NCBI GenBank assembly: GCA_022819645.1
Contig: JAJEGU010000041.1
Location: forward strand, 86,846-150,845
Origin: Pseudomonadales bacterium
Lineage (GTDB): Bacteria > Pseudomonadota > Gammaproteobacteria > Pseudomonadales > Pseudohongiellaceae
Direction of reading: 5' to 3'
Length of the DNA stretch: 64,000 nucleotides
Every line of letters begins with the position of its first letter. The first letter of the stretch is position 1. Below are positions 31,713 through 41,457 of this stretch, piece by piece. Below the pieces are notes generated by a model. It worked only from the letters and a program-made list of their open reading frames with translations. It was not told where the DNA came from and ran no database searches. The translations under genes and the position numbers were made by a program.

Positions 31713-32037
31713 CGTTAACCTCGTGTCGTGGTTTCCGAATTGAACCGGGCATCAGGGTGAGTTTGTCATCGATCAGCAACAACTGCGGGGCCAGGGACGT
31801 CGCTTCCGGAGCGAACAGGCTGACACCCGCAAGCGTGGCGGTTTCCAGCACCAGACCGATCGCCACCGATGGATTTCCCTTTTCGATGAGTTGCAATGTG
31901 CTCCGGGCTATACCGACCCGGGCAGCGAGATCGTGTTCGGACATACGCCGCCGTTTTCGGGCAAGCCTGATCTGCTTTCCCAGCAGAAGCAGCGCTTCCC
32001 GAGTCAGGCGCGAATAGGCGCGCAATGTAGTTTTCAT
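31702..32037 (-). CDS. hipB: HipB-like XRE antitoxin/autorepressor
   Basis: LLLGKQIRLARKRRRMSEHDLAARVGIARSTLQLIEKGNPSVAIGLVLETATLAGVSLF; overlaps hipA. Confidence 0.88.
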   Translation of the reverse strand: MKTTLRAYSRLTREALLLLGKQIRLARKRRRMSEHDLAARVGIARSTLQLIEKGNPSVAIGLVLETATLAGVSLFAPEATSLAPQLLLIDDKLTLMPGSIRKPRHEVNDDF

Positions 32038-32047
32038 AATTATTTAA

Positions 32048-32095
32048 TGACCGAAATAAAAGTCATAAAGATACATATGACTGGAATATCGGTCA
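32048..32095 (-). promoter_or_regulatory. Probable hipBA operator: near-perfect 20-bp inverted repeat with 8-nt spacer
   Basis: TGACCGAAATAAAAGTCATA-AAGATACA-TATGACTGGAATATCGGTCA just upstream of hipB. Confidence 0.7.
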
Positions 32096-32168
32096 ATAAC
32101 TGATTGTCAGAATTTTGACCTGTGAATTGCCTCAAGGCGGGAAGCGTAAAAATGCCTCCAAACCATGA

Positions 32169-32230
32169 GGGAAGCTCTGATCCAGTCAGAGCTTCCCTGC
32201 GGCACATGGAAGTGCCACCGAATTCGATGG
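32169..32230 (+). repeat. Multi-hairpin repeat family 1, 5' modules (HP1, HP2, half of HP3)
   Basis: GGGAAGCTCTGA-TCCAG-TCAGAGCTTCCC, GCGGCACATGGAAGTGCCACC, GAATTCGATGG. Confidence 0.8.
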
Positions 32231-32312
32231 GTGAAGACAAGCGTTTTCGAAGCGCAGCTTCGAGCGCGGCCGGAACGGCGCAGGGTTATGCTCTGCGACT
32301 GGAGGGAAATAC
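32231..32312 (+). repeat. Two-hairpin repeat family 2, fused directly to family 1 modules
   Basis: GTGAAGACAAGCGTTTTCGAAGCGCAGCTTCGAGCGCGGCCGGAACGGCGCAGGGTTATGCTCTGCGACTGG. Confidence 0.7.
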
Positions 32313-32828
32313 CTGGGCATTTTGTTTCCGGCGGGCCAGGCAACAGATACTGTAATCGTAAGGATTCTCGGTGTCGCTGCCGAAGTCCCGCCGGGAAATC
32401 TCTTTCCATTCTGTCTCGATGAATCCTTCGAGCCGGGTGTCGCCGGCGATGTTGGCGTGGATTCTGGTGAGGTGGAACCGGTTCGCCCGGGGCAGGGCCA
32501 GGCGGTACAACTCGGCGCCGCCGATGACGAAAGCCTGTTCGGCGCCGTCAATGGCGGCGATGCTTTCCGCAAGACGCAGGGCGGCTTCCAGGGAGTCCTG
32601 CACCCGCACGCCTTCGGCTTCGTAGTCCGCCCGCCGGCTGACAACGATATTGCTGCGCCCCGGCAAGGGCCTGCCGATGGACTCGAAAGTCTTGCGGCCC
32701 ATGATGATGCTGTGCCCCATGGTGGTGCGGCGGAAGTGGCGCAGATCCTCCGGCAGGCGCCAGGGCAGGGCGTTGTTGTTGCCGATGATGCCATTGCGCG
32801 CCATGGCGCAGATCAGGGCAAGTTGCAT
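32286..32828 (-). CDS. folA: Dihydrofolate reductase
   Basis: MQLALICAMARNGIIGNNNALPWRLPEDLRHFRRTTMGHSIIMGRKTFESIGRPLPGRSNIVVSR; AFVIGGAELYRLAL. Confidence 0.95.
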   Translation of the reverse strand: MQLALICAMARNGIIGNNNALPWRLPEDLRHFRRTTMGHSIIMGRKTFESIGRPLPGRSNIVVSRRADYEAEGVRVQDSLEAALRLAESIAAIDGAEQAFVIGGAELYRLALPRANRFHLTRIHANIAGDTRLEGFIETEWKEISRRDFGSDTENPYDYSICCLARRKQNAQVFPSSRRA

Positions 32829-32832
32829 TCGA

Positions 32833-33684
32833 CTACACCGAGAAAGGATAGGCAATCGGCGGGTGGTGCCGGTAGCCTTCCACGCTGAAATCATCCAGGC
32901 TTGCCCGGCTTTCCAGGTCTTCCAGCGTGCGAATGTCGGGATGGATATGCAGGCGCGGCGGGGGATACGGCTCCCGGGAAAGCTGCACATCCCGCAGCAG
33001 TTCGAGCTGGTCTTCGTAGATATGGGCATTGACGATCTTGTGCCAGGCCCGGGCGGGGCGCTTGCCGGTGATTCGCGCCATCAGGGCGAGCAGGGCGAAG
33101 ACCTGCACCTGATTGAAATTGAGCCCGAGAGGCACATCGCAGGAGCGCTGGTAGCTCGTCAGGTACAACTCATCGCCAAGCAGGGAGAAGGTGTGTGAAT
33201 ACATGCATGGGCGCAGGCAGCCGAGATGCAGTTCGCCAGGGTTGTAGAAGGTGAGAATCTCGCCCCGGTCATCAATCCCGGCGGCAAGATGCTCGACGAT
33301 GCGGCGCAACTGGTCCACGCTGCCGCCGTCGGGCCGGCGCCAGCGTCGGCCCTGAACGCCATAGACCCGGCCCATGTCGTCCTCGCCCTTGCGCGCGGGA
33401 TTTTCCAGCCAGTCGCGATTCTCGTTGGCGTTGGCGTCCCAGGTCTTCGTACCCAGCGCCCGGAAATCCGCGGCATTGTCGTAGCCGCGCAGATAGCCGA
33501 GCAATTCGGCGATGGCGGCTTTCCAGTAGCTCTTGCGGGTGGTGATCAGCGGGAATTCATTCGCCGCCACATCGTATTCGAGGTCGGCGTTGATCAGTGT
33601 CAGGCAGCGTTTGCCCGTGCGGGCATTGGTGACCCATTCACCTTCATTGATGATCCGGCGGCAGAGGTCGAGATACTGCCGCAT
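32833..33684 (-). CDS. thyA: Thymidylate synthase
   Basis: [92 protein letters not shown]. Confidence 0.96.
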   Translation of the reverse strand: MRQYLDLCRRIINEGEWVTNARTGKRCLTLINADLEYDVAANEFPLITTRKSYWKAAIAELLGYLRGYDNAADFRALGTKTWDANANENRDWLENPARKGEDDMGRVYGVQGRRWRRPDGGSVDQLRRIVEHLAAGIDDRGEILTFYNPGELHLGCLRPCMYSHTFSLLGDELYLTSYQRSCDVPLGLNFNQVQVFALLALMARITGKRPARAWHKIVNAHIYEDQLELLRDVQLSREPYPPPRLHIHPDIRTLEDLESRASLDDFSVEGYRHHPPIAYPFSV

Positions 33685-34484
33685 CAGCCGCTTACCGCTT
33701 CCCGCACCGGCCGGGACCGCGCCAGCCACAGCAGCAACAGGCCGAACGCGAGCATGGGAATGCACAGCACCTGGCCCATGGTGAGCCAGTCGAAGGCGAT
33801 AAAGCCGATATGGGCGTCGGGTTCCCGGGCGAATTCCACCATAAAGCGGAAGCCGCCATAGCCGAGCAGAAACATGCCGGATACCGCGTATTTCGGTCGC
33901 GGTCGCGACGAGAACCACCACAGCAGCGCAAACAGCGCAAGCCCTTCCAGCGCCATCTGGTAAAGCTGGGAAGGATGCCGGGCGAGCCCGTCCACATGCG
34001 GGAACACCATGCCCCAGGGCAAGTCCGTGGGCCGCCCCCAGAGCTCGCCGCCGATGAAATTGCCCAGCCTGCCCGCGGCAAGCCCCAGCGGCACCGCCGG
34101 GGCGACGAAATCGGTCACCGTGAAAAAATCCCGGTCGATCTTGCGGCCATACAGCCAACTCGCCAGCAATACGCCGAGCAGCCCGCCGTGAAAGGACATG
34201 CCGCCTTCCCAGACCCGGAAAAGCCATAGCGGGTCGGCCGCGAAGCGGTCGAAATTGTAGAACAACACCGATCCCACGCGCCCGCCGAGCACCGCCCCAA
34301 GCGCGCACCAGAACACCAGATCGGAAACCTGCTCCGCGCTCCAGCCCACGCGCCTGGCCCGCCGGTTGCCAAGAAACCACGCGGCGCCGAACCCGACGAT
34401 ATACATCAGCCCATACCAGTGAATACTGACCGGCCCGATGGACAGGGCGACAGGATCAATCTGCGGAAAAGTCAGCATCGGCAA
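33684..34484 (-). CDS. lgt: Prolipoprotein diacylglyceryl transferase
   Basis: [75 protein letters not shown]. Confidence 0.96.
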   Translation of the reverse strand: MPMLTFPQIDPVALSIGPVSIHWYGLMYIVGFGAAWFLGNRRARRVGWSAEQVSDLVFWCALGAVLGGRVGSVLFYNFDRFAADPLWLFRVWEGGMSFHGGLLGVLLASWLYGRKIDRDFFTVTDFVAPAVPLGLAAGRLGNFIGGELWGRPTDLPWGMVFPHVDGLARHPSQLYQMALEGLALFALLWWFSSRPRPKYAVSGMFLLGYGGFRFMVEFAREPDAHIGFIAFDWLTMGQVLCIPMLAFGLLLLWLARSRPVREAVSG

Positions 34485-34823
34485 GCTGGCCCCAAGGTCT
34501 CAAAAAAGCTCTCGAAAGCGGTCAAAAATCCCACAGCGATGGTAACACCCGGCCGTCGGCCCCTGCCATTGCAAGTTGGCTTGAACAATCGAATCAAGTA
34601 CCGGAAGTACCTTGGGCGCATGCTATTATTTCCGCCGAGACTCCTCCACGCAAAAGCTCCAGACTCTCATCATCCCCGCTCCGGTTGTTCCGTCCGGGCA
34701 GCGGAGTGGAGCCGCCTTTGCTGGCTGGCCGGGCTACGCCATTACAGGAACTCAAGCTGCTCCTCTCCAACGCGACGGAAATCGGCAATCTGCTTCAGAG
34801 GTTGCGACCAGACGAGCTTGGCG

Positions 34824-35447
34824 TCAAGGCGCCGCTGCTGGGCGAGGCGCAACTGCGCTGCGCGAGTCGATTTCCTTCCCATTGTGGATCAGGCGGGTGG
34901 ACCAGGGGATGGGGTTGCGGAGGGCGTGGTGGGCCATGCAGGCGCCTTCGGCTTCTTCGAGGAGGGCGTGGATTTTTTCGCTCGGCTCGGGGCTTTCGAT
35001 GATGACGTGGGTTTCAACCATTTCGCAGGCGCCCCGGGTGCGGTGGCCGAGTTCGCGCATGGTGCCGAGATTGGTCATGAAGCGAATTCGCTGTTCGAGA
35101 CGCATGGAGGTCACTTCGATTCTGCGCGTATTGAGGATGTCGGTCATGTGGGTCATCAGGCAGAAGCCGATTCCGGCGGCGAAGAAGGCGAGCGGTGGCG
35201 GGGCGCGGTCGTCGCCGACGGGTGGTTGTTCGTCGCAGTAGAGCGTGACCGGGCTGAAGCCGGGGATATTGACCTGGACCGTGCCCGTCTTCTGTTGCTT
35301 GCCATGGGCCTCGGCCACGAGGTTTACCTCGAAATGCAGCGGCTCCGGCGGTCGGGATTTGCGGAACGGTCCCGGCTCGAATTGTTCGGGGGACGGCGCC
35401 ATCTTTGCCTGTTCGCCGACCTGGTAGTGTTCGTCATGGAATTTCAT
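34824..35447 (-). CDS. OsmC-like family protein
   Basis: PPPLAFFAAGIGFCLMTHMTDILNTRRIEVTSMRLEQRIRF...; C-terminal EKIHALLEEAEGACMAHHALRNPI. Confidence 0.65.
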   Translation of the reverse strand: MKFHDEHYQVGEQAKMAPSPEQFEPGPFRKSRPPEPLHFEVNLVAEAHGKQQKTGTVQVNIPGFSPVTLYCDEQPPVGDDRAPPPLAFFAAGIGFCLMTHMTDILNTRRIEVTSMRLEQRIRFMTNLGTMRELGHRTRGACEMVETHVIIESPEPSEKIHALLEEAEGACMAHHALRNPIPWSTRLIHNGKEIDSRSAVAPRPAAAP

Positions 35448-35474
35448 GCTGCGGTTCCTTTAGTATTGCCACCC

Positions 35475-36299
35475 ATGTGCCTGATCATTATTGCCCATCG
35501 CATGTCGCCGGACTACCCGCTCGTGCTGGCGGCCAATCGCGACGAGTTCTTTTCCCGGCCCACGAAGCAGGCCCATGAGTGGCCTGATGCGGCGATTATC
35601 GCCGGCAGGGACCTGCGCGCCGGGGGAACCTGGCTGGGGGTTGGCCGGGGAGGGCGCTTCGCCGCGGTAACCAATATCCGGGAACCCGATGGAAATGGGG
35701 CGGGCAAGCGCTCCCGGGGCGAATTGCCGCTTGGATTTCTGTTCGGCGACGAGACACCCGAAGAGTATCTTGCGGGGCGTTCGGCTGTCTTTGGGGAATA
35801 CGCCGGATTCAATCTGCTGGTGGGCGATGTGGATTCGGTTTGCCATGCCAGCAATCGCTCGCCGGGGATTCACACACTCGAACGGGGAATTTACGGCCTT
35901 TCCAACGGCGCGCCCGACTCGAACTGGCCCAAGGTGCTGCGCGGAAAAGACAAGATGGCGGAAATTTTTTCCGGCGATGCCGCAATAGACGCTGACGCGC
36001 TTATCGCCCGGATGCGCGACGAGCGGCGGGCGGGAGAGTCCGAGCTGCCGGAAACCGGGATTCCGGATACGCAGGAAAAGTGGCTGTCCTCCATGTTCAT
36101 CCCCGCGGGAGAAGGAAACTACGGCACTCGCTGCATCAGCGCATTCATCCGCCGGGGCGATGGCGCCTGTGAGTTTAGCGAGCAGAATTTCTCCGCCAAT
36201 GCCGAATGCGCCGGTCGCCATGACTTTGCATTTTCCTTGCCGCGGTTCGCGGCCTCCTCTGCCCTGAAAGGGACAAGCACTCTTTCCGCAGTCGGCTGA
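35475..36299 (+). CDS. NRDE (TANGO2-like) family protein
   Basis: MCLIIIAHRMSPDYPLVLAANRDEFFSRPTKQAHEW; GRDLRAGGTWLGVGRGGRFAAVTNIRE. Confidence 0.9.
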   Translation: MCLIIIAHRMSPDYPLVLAANRDEFFSRPTKQAHEWPDAAIIAGRDLRAGGTWLGVGRGGRFAAVTNIREPDGNGAGKRSRGELPLGFLFGDETPEEYLAGRSAVFGEYAGFNLLVGDVDSVCHASNRSPGIHTLERGIYGLSNGAPDSNWPKVLRGKDKMAEIFSGDAAIDADALIARMRDERRAGESELPETGIPDTQEKWLSSMFIPAGEGNYGTRCISAFIRRGDGACEFSEQNFSANAECAGRHDFAFSLPRFAASSALKGTSTLSAVG

Positions 36300-36435
36300 T
36301 CAGAGCTTCCCTGCGGCACATGGAAGTGCCGCCGAATTCGATGGCGTAAGCCATTGAATTCGTAAGCAAAACAAAACCACGCTTTTGTTTTGCGATAATG
36401 AAAAATTCCAAGGAGGGAATTTTTCAGAGAATACC
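36297..36435 (+). repeat. Multi-hairpin repeat family 1, HP2-HP5 (truncated HP1), between convergent genes
   Basis: GCGGCACATGGAAGTGCCGC; GAATTCGATGGCGTAAGCCATTGAATTC; GCAAAACAAAACCACGCTTTTGTTTTGC (36366-36393); GAAAAATTCC...GGAATTTTTC (36400-36425). Confidence 0.9.
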
Positions 36436-38708
36436 TAGTTGATCCGCTGGGACCGCAGCAGCCGGTCCACGCCGGCATCATAGAGCGCCATGTCCACGGC
36501 GTTGCGGATCAATTGCTCGTCTTCCATCTGCATGACCTTGCCGAGCAACTCCCGGCCGGCTTCGAGGGTCATGCTGCGAATCACCGATTTCACCCGCAGC
36601 AGGGCGGCGGCGTTCATCGACAGGATATCGAAGCCCATGGCCACGAGCAGCACCGCGGCGCCGGGGTTGCCCGCCATCTCGCCGCAGATGCTCACCGGCT
36701 TGTTCTCGGCGTGGGCCTGGTCGACCACATGCTGCAGCGCATTGAGCACCGCGGGGTGATACGAGGAAAACAGATTGGCGACCCGGGGATTGTTGCGGTC
36801 CACGGCGAGCAGGTACTGGGTCAGGTCGTTGCTGCCGATGGAAACGAAATCCACCATGCGGGCGAGCGCCCGGGTCTGGTACACCGCCGCGGGCAGTTCG
36901 ATCATCACGCCGATGGGCGGAAAGGGCAGGTCCGCGCCTTCCTGCAACAGTTCGTGGTAGGACTTGCGAATCAGGCTGACGGCGGTTTCCACCTCGCGCA
37001 CATTGCTCACCATGGGCAGCATGATCTGGAGATTGTCGAGGCCGATGCTCGCCCGCATCATGGCGCGAACCTGGGCGGTGAAGATTTCCGGATGGTCCAG
37101 GGTGACGCGAATGCCGCGCCAGCCGAGGAAGGGGTTGGCCTCCTCGATGGGGAAGTACGACAGCGCCTTGTCTCCGCCGATGTCCAGCGTGCGCATGGTC
37201 ACCGGCTTGGGCGCGCAGGTGTCGAGTTGTTCGCGGTAGATGTCGGTCTGCTCCTGCTCGCTGGGGAATCGTTCGGCGAGCAGAAAAGGCACTTCGGTGC
37301 GGAACAGGCCGATTCCCTCGGCGCCCTGGTCGAGCGAGCGCAGCACGTCGGACATCAGGCCCGTATTCACCCATAGCGAAACCCGGTGATTGTCGGCGGT
37401 TTCGCAGGGCAGGTCCTTGAGGCCGGCGAGGTCCCGGTTCAACTCTTCCTCTTCACGAATCGTGGCGCGGAACTGCTCCAGCAGATGCTCCGAAGGATTG
37501 GTCACCACCTCGCCCTTGTAGCCGTCGACAATCAACGGCTTGCCGTCGAGTTGATGAAAGGGCAGGTCGACGGCGCCCATGACCGTGGGCGTGCCCATGG
37601 TTCGCGCCAGAATCGCCACATGGGAATTGCCCGAACCTTTCACCGAAATCAGCCCCTTGAGCTTGTTCTTGGGCACTTCCACGAGCATGGATGCAGTAAG
37701 TTCCTCGCCTACCAGGATGGTGTCATCGGGATACTCCGGCTTGTCGGGTTTTTCCTGTTGCAGATGGGACAGCACCCGGGCGCAGAGGTCGCGGATATCC
37801 ACCGCGCGCTCGCGCATGTACTCGTCTTCCATGGATTCGAAGGCGCGCAGGTGTTCGTTGGCCACATGGCCCAGCGCCCCCTGGGCCCAGTGGCCCATGC
37901 GGATTCGCTCCACCACTTCGTTGCCGAGGGCGTCGTCGTCGAGAATCCGCACGTAGGCGTCGAACAGCAGCCTTTCCTCCTCCGCGAGCCGGCCGCCCAC
38001 CTGTTCGTTGAGTTCGCGCATTTCCTCGCGCACGGCATTGAGGCAGGCGTTGAAGTAGTCGACTTCGGCCTCGACATCTTCAATCAGGCGTTCCGGGATA
38101 TGGCTCAGGTCGGCGTGGGGGTAGACCACCACCGAAGTGCCGATGGCGACGCCGGCGCAGCCGGACACGCCGCTGAATGCCGTATCGAAGATGCGATGCC
38201 CGGATGGGCTGATGCCTTCGATGGCGCCGGTGGCCTCGGCGTGGGCGATCACTCCCGCAAGCTGGGCCGACAGGGTCACCAGAAAGGCCTCTTCGCCTTC
38301 GTCGAAACGGCGCCGCTCGCGATGCTGCACGATAAGCACTCCGAGCACTGAGCGGTGGTGAATGATGGGTACGCCGAGGAAAGCGTGGAAATCCTCCTCG
38401 CCGGTATCCGCAAGGTACTGGAAATGGGGATGCAGCGGCGCATCGCGCAGATTGACGGGCTCGGCATGCTTCGCCACCAGACCCACCAGGCCTTCGCCGA
38501 GTTCGAGGCTGACCCTTCCCACCGCATCCTTGTTGAGGCCCTCGGAGGCCATCAAGACATGGCAGTGGAATTCCTGGTCGAGCAGATAGATGGAACAGAC
38601 CTGGGTGTGCAGGGCTTCCCGCACCCGGTTGACGATGATGTCCAGCGCCGATTGCAGGTCCTTCGCCGTGCTGACTTCCTGGACAATGCTGCGGAGTCGG
38701 TCGAGCAT
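36435..38708 (-). CDS. ptsP: Phosphoenolpyruvate-protein phosphotransferase, nitrogen PTS (EI-Ntr, GAF-containing)
   Basis: N-terminal GAF domain; ISVKGSGNSHVAILARTMGTPTVMG; EGIGLFRTEVPFL; IGSNDLTQYLLAVDRNNPRVA. Confidence 0.95.
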   Translation of the reverse strand: MLDRLRSIVQEVSTAKDLQSALDIIVNRVREALHTQVCSIYLLDQEFHCHVLMASEGLNKDAVGRVSLELGEGLVGLVAKHAEPVNLRDAPLHPHFQYLADTGEEDFHAFLGVPIIHHRSVLGVLIVQHRERRRFDEGEEAFLVTLSAQLAGVIAHAEATGAIEGISPSGHRIFDTAFSGVSGCAGVAIGTSVVVYPHADLSHIPERLIEDVEAEVDYFNACLNAVREEMRELNEQVGGRLAEEERLLFDAYVRILDDDALGNEVVERIRMGHWAQGALGHVANEHLRAFESMEDEYMRERAVDIRDLCARVLSHLQQEKPDKPEYPDDTILVGEELTASMLVEVPKNKLKGLISVKGSGNSHVAILARTMGTPTVMGAVDLPFHQLDGKPLIVDGYKGEVVTNPSEHLLEQFRATIREEEELNRDLAGLKDLPCETADNHRVSLWVNTGLMSDVLRSLDQGAEGIGLFRTEVPFLLAERFPSEQEQTDIYREQLDTCAPKPVTMRTLDIGGDKALSYFPIEEANPFLGWRGIRVTLDHPEIFTAQVRAMMRASIGLDNLQIMLPMVSNVREVETAVSLIRKSYHELLQEGADLPFPPIGVMIELPAAVYQTRALARMVDFVSIGSNDLTQYLLAVDRNNPRVANLFSSYHPAVLNALQHVVDQAHAENKPVSICGEMAGNPGAAVLLVAMGFDILSMNAAALLRVKSVIRSMTLEAGRELLGKVMQMEDEQLIRNAVDMALYDAGVDRLLRSQRIN

Positions 38709-38711
38709 GGC

Positions 38712-39203
38712 TTACCCGTGGCCGTTGACGTACTTGTCCCGCGCGCCGCGGAATTGCCGCAGCGCCTTCCGGTACACATCGCGTTTGAATGCGATCACTT
38801 TTCTTGCCGGCTCCCAGTAGTTGACCCAGCGCCAGTCGTCGAACTCGGGTTGGGCGGAATGGACAAGCTGAATCCGGCTCTCGTCCGAATCGAGGCTGAG
38901 CAGAAACCACTTCTGCTTCTGGCCGATGCAAAGCGGCCCCGGGCCGCGCCGGATCAACCGCTCCGGAAGGCGATACCGCAGCCAGCCCCGGGTGCGCTTG
39001 AGAATGCTGACATCATCCTCCGACAGCCCGACTTCCTCGTGCAATTCCCGGTACAGGGCCTGCTCGAATGACTCGCCGGGCCGCATTCCGCCCTGGGGGA
39101 ACTGCCAGGCGTCCTGGCCGATTCTCCTGGTCCAGAGCAGCTTCCCGGAGGGATTGCAGATGATGATGCCTACGTTGGATCTGAATCCGTCCGCGTCGAG
39201 CAC
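38712..39203 (-). CDS. rppH: RNA pyrophosphohydrolase (GTG start [12 protein letters not shown] proposed; ORF extends to 39242)
   Basis: [58 protein letters not shown] Nudix box. Confidence 0.92.
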   Translation of the reverse strand: MLDADGFRSNVGIIICNPSGKLLWTRRIGQDAWQFPQGGMRPGESFEQALYRELHEEVGLSEDDVSILKRTRGWLRYRLPERLIRRGPGPLCIGQKQKWFLLSLDSDESRIQLVHSAQPEFDDWRWVNYWEPARKVIAFKRDVYRKALRQFRGARDKYVNGHG

Positions 39204-39333
39204 TTTCCCGAGTTCCTGTCCGCAAAGCGGGCATTGTTTCACAGTCCCCGGTGCTCAAGCAAACTTCCGATTGGCCCGCGCCCGGATAAAATTTATAATT
39301 TTCAGTATGTTAAACGAAACTATGGTAAAGGCC

Positions 39334-40023
39334 ATGAATCAGCGGCTGGCGCTTTTCGACCTCGACAACACCTTGCTCGCCGGCGACAGCGACCATGCCT
39401 GGGGAGAATTCCTGATTTCCCGCGGTCTGGTGGACGAAAGCGAACACCGCAGGGCCAATGACGGTTTTTATGCCGATTATCTGGCTGGGCGGCTCGATAT
39501 CCACGCCTGGCTCGCTTTCACCCTGGAGCCGGTGCGTGGCTTCAGCGTCGCCGGGCGCGACTCCCTGCTCGCGGAATTCCTCCACGAGCGGGTGCGGCCC
39601 ATGGTGCTGTCTGCCGGGCGGGAACTCGTGGCGCGGCACCGGAGGGCGGGAGACCGGTGCCTGATCCTTACCGCCACCAATGATCTGATCACCCGCCCGA
39701 TTGCGGCGCTGTTCGGCATTGATGAACTGCTGGCCACCGAAGCCGAACTTGCGGACGGCAGGATTACCGGGCGCATCCGCGGCACGCCCTGTTTCCGCGA
39801 AGGCAAGGTGGCCAGACTGTGCGACTGGCTCGCCCGGAGCGGCGCCGATGCGAGCATCGCCAACAGCGTGTTCTATTCCGATTCGATGAACGACCTGGCC
39901 TTGCTCGAACTTGCCGGCGAAGCCGTGGCGGTGGACCCGGACGAAGGTCTTCGGCAAGTCGCCCGTGAGCGTGGCTGGAAAATCATCAGCCTGCGCCCGC
40001 CGCAGGCGGCGGGGGAGGCCTGA
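39334..40023 (+). CDS. HAD-IB family hydrolase (SerB-like)
   Basis: MNQRLALFDLDNTLLAGDSDHAWGEFLISRG; LILTATNDLITRPIAALFGID; NSVFYSDSMNDLALLELAGEAVAVDPDEGLR. Confidence 0.9.
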   Translation: MNQRLALFDLDNTLLAGDSDHAWGEFLISRGLVDESEHRRANDGFYADYLAGRLDIHAWLAFTLEPVRGFSVAGRDSLLAEFLHERVRPMVLSAGRELVARHRRAGDRCLILTATNDLITRPIAALFGIDELLATEAELADGRITGRIRGTPCFREGKVARLCDWLARSGADASIANSVFYSDSMNDLALLELAGEAVAVDPDEGLRQVARERGWKIISLRPPQAAGEA

Positions 40024-40034
40024 TCCAACCCGTT

Positions 40035-41198
40035 TCAGATCGTCAGCGTGCGCGGGAACTGGGCGTAGTTTTCCCAGCGGCTCACTTTCTCCGGGAATTC
40101 ATCCGCGGTGGGCTGCACATTGCCGTTCACGTCGGTCGCCCGGGATACGATCATATGTTCGCCGGGCGCCGGATTTTCCCAGTTGAAGTTGAACAGCTTC
40201 CAGGAATAGCGGGTGTTTTCCCCGCTCAGTTGCGCGGGCTGCCAGGGGCCGCCGTCAACGCTGACCTCGACGCTTTGCAATGGCGTACCGTCATTGAGTA
40301 CGAAGCCGAGTACATTGTATTCCCCGCCGCGTTCCGTGACCCGGACAATCGCCGACTTCAACTGGATTGCGGTGACCGAATTCTCCACCCAGCGCTCTTC
40401 GCCTCCCACCATGACCCGCTTCAGGGTAACGTAGTCGCGGCCCATGAAACGGCCCATGTAGCGGGTGTCCTGCACATGAATCTGGGTCAGCCACTTGACA
40501 TTGGCCACGCCATACCAACCCGGCACCAGCAACCGCAATGGCTTGCCGTGGTACACCGGCAATGGCTCGCCGTTCATTTCCCAGGCGAGCAGATTGGCCG
40601 GGCGCATGGCGTCGGCGATGGACATGCTGCGGGCGAATGCCTTCTCGACTTCCCGCTCGCGGATTTCTTCCATGCCCACATCGGCGCCGAAGAAAACGAC
40701 TTCTTTGGCGCCGTCCTGGACGCCGGCCTCGTTCAGCAACTGACTCAGCGCGCAGCCGCGCCAGTTGGCGTTGCCGATGAGACCGTTGAACAGGCCGGGG
40801 CTGTTGCCGCCGCACTCGAAACCCGCCTGCAGGTCCACCGCCTCGCGCTGCATCAGCTCCGCCAGGGAGAGATCGAGTTCCCGGTCCACCATGCCGGTGA
40901 CCCGCAGGCGGTAGCTGTCGTTGTCGACTTCCGGCTGGCCATAGTGCTGGACGACGTAGAAATCATCGTTCGAAGTGATATGCGAAGTGATTTGCCGGGT
41001 GTCCTGATAGTGGGTTACCCCGGGGCGTTTCTCCCGGACCTGGAAAGCTTCGGGCACATCGGTGAAAGGAACGAGGGTTTCGCCCTGGGCCAGGGCCGGC
41101 AGCACCCAGCCCGGGAGCGTCGCCGCGCCCGCGGCGAATACGCCGGCGCCCTTGAGCATTTGCCGCCGGCTTTCGTCCTGAATGTCGTGTGGGTTCAT
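40035..41198 (-). CDS. Sulfite oxidase-like molybdopterin-dependent oxidoreductase (Tat-like signal)
   Basis: ESRRQMLKGAGVFAAGAATLPG; VDLQAGFECGGNSPGLFNGLIGNANWRGCALSQLLNEAG; LRLLVPGWYGVANVKWLTQI. Confidence 0.87.
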   Translation of the reverse strand: MNPHDIQDESRRQMLKGAGVFAAGAATLPGWVLPALAQGETLVPFTDVPEAFQVREKRPGVTHYQDTRQITSHITSNDDFYVVQHYGQPEVDNDSYRLRVTGMVDRELDLSLAELMQREAVDLQAGFECGGNSPGLFNGLIGNANWRGCALSQLLNEAGVQDGAKEVVFFGADVGMEEIREREVEKAFARSMSIADAMRPANLLAWEMNGEPLPVYHGKPLRLLVPGWYGVANVKWLTQIHVQDTRYMGRFMGRDYVTLKRVMVGGEERWVENSVTAIQLKSAIVRVTERGGEYNVLGFVLNDGTPLQSVEVSVDGGPWQPAQLSGENTRYSWKLFNFNWENPAPGEHMIVSRATDVNGNVQPTADEFPEKVSRWENYAQFPRTLTI

Positions 41199-41457
41199 AT
41201 CGCATTCTCGATTCGGGGAGTTCGGAGACAGACCATATCACATCGTTTCCGGTTTGTACTGACCGCCTCAGGACGAGAATATCCCTCGCTGAAGCATGAT
41301 TTGCCAACATTTTTGGCAGTTTTCCCCCGACTTGGCAATGTGGGCATTACGCTTTGTCCCGCTTTATGTTAGTTTCCGTTGTCGTGTGGTTCGGGACAGC
41401 TATACAGGCGAACCGCATACGTGGACCATTGCTCGCAGTGGTTCGACAACAAGAACC

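Noticed and set aside
34490-34820. Possible small genes between lgt and osmC
   Set aside because: Overlapping short ORFs on both strands without SD sites or recognisable motifs.
34419-36299. 626-aa + strand ORF spanning the lgt-osmC-NRDE region
   Set aside because: Only the last ~275 codons (from MCLIIIAHRM at 35475) look like protein; the rest runs antisense to OsmC and lgt, a GC-rich artefact.
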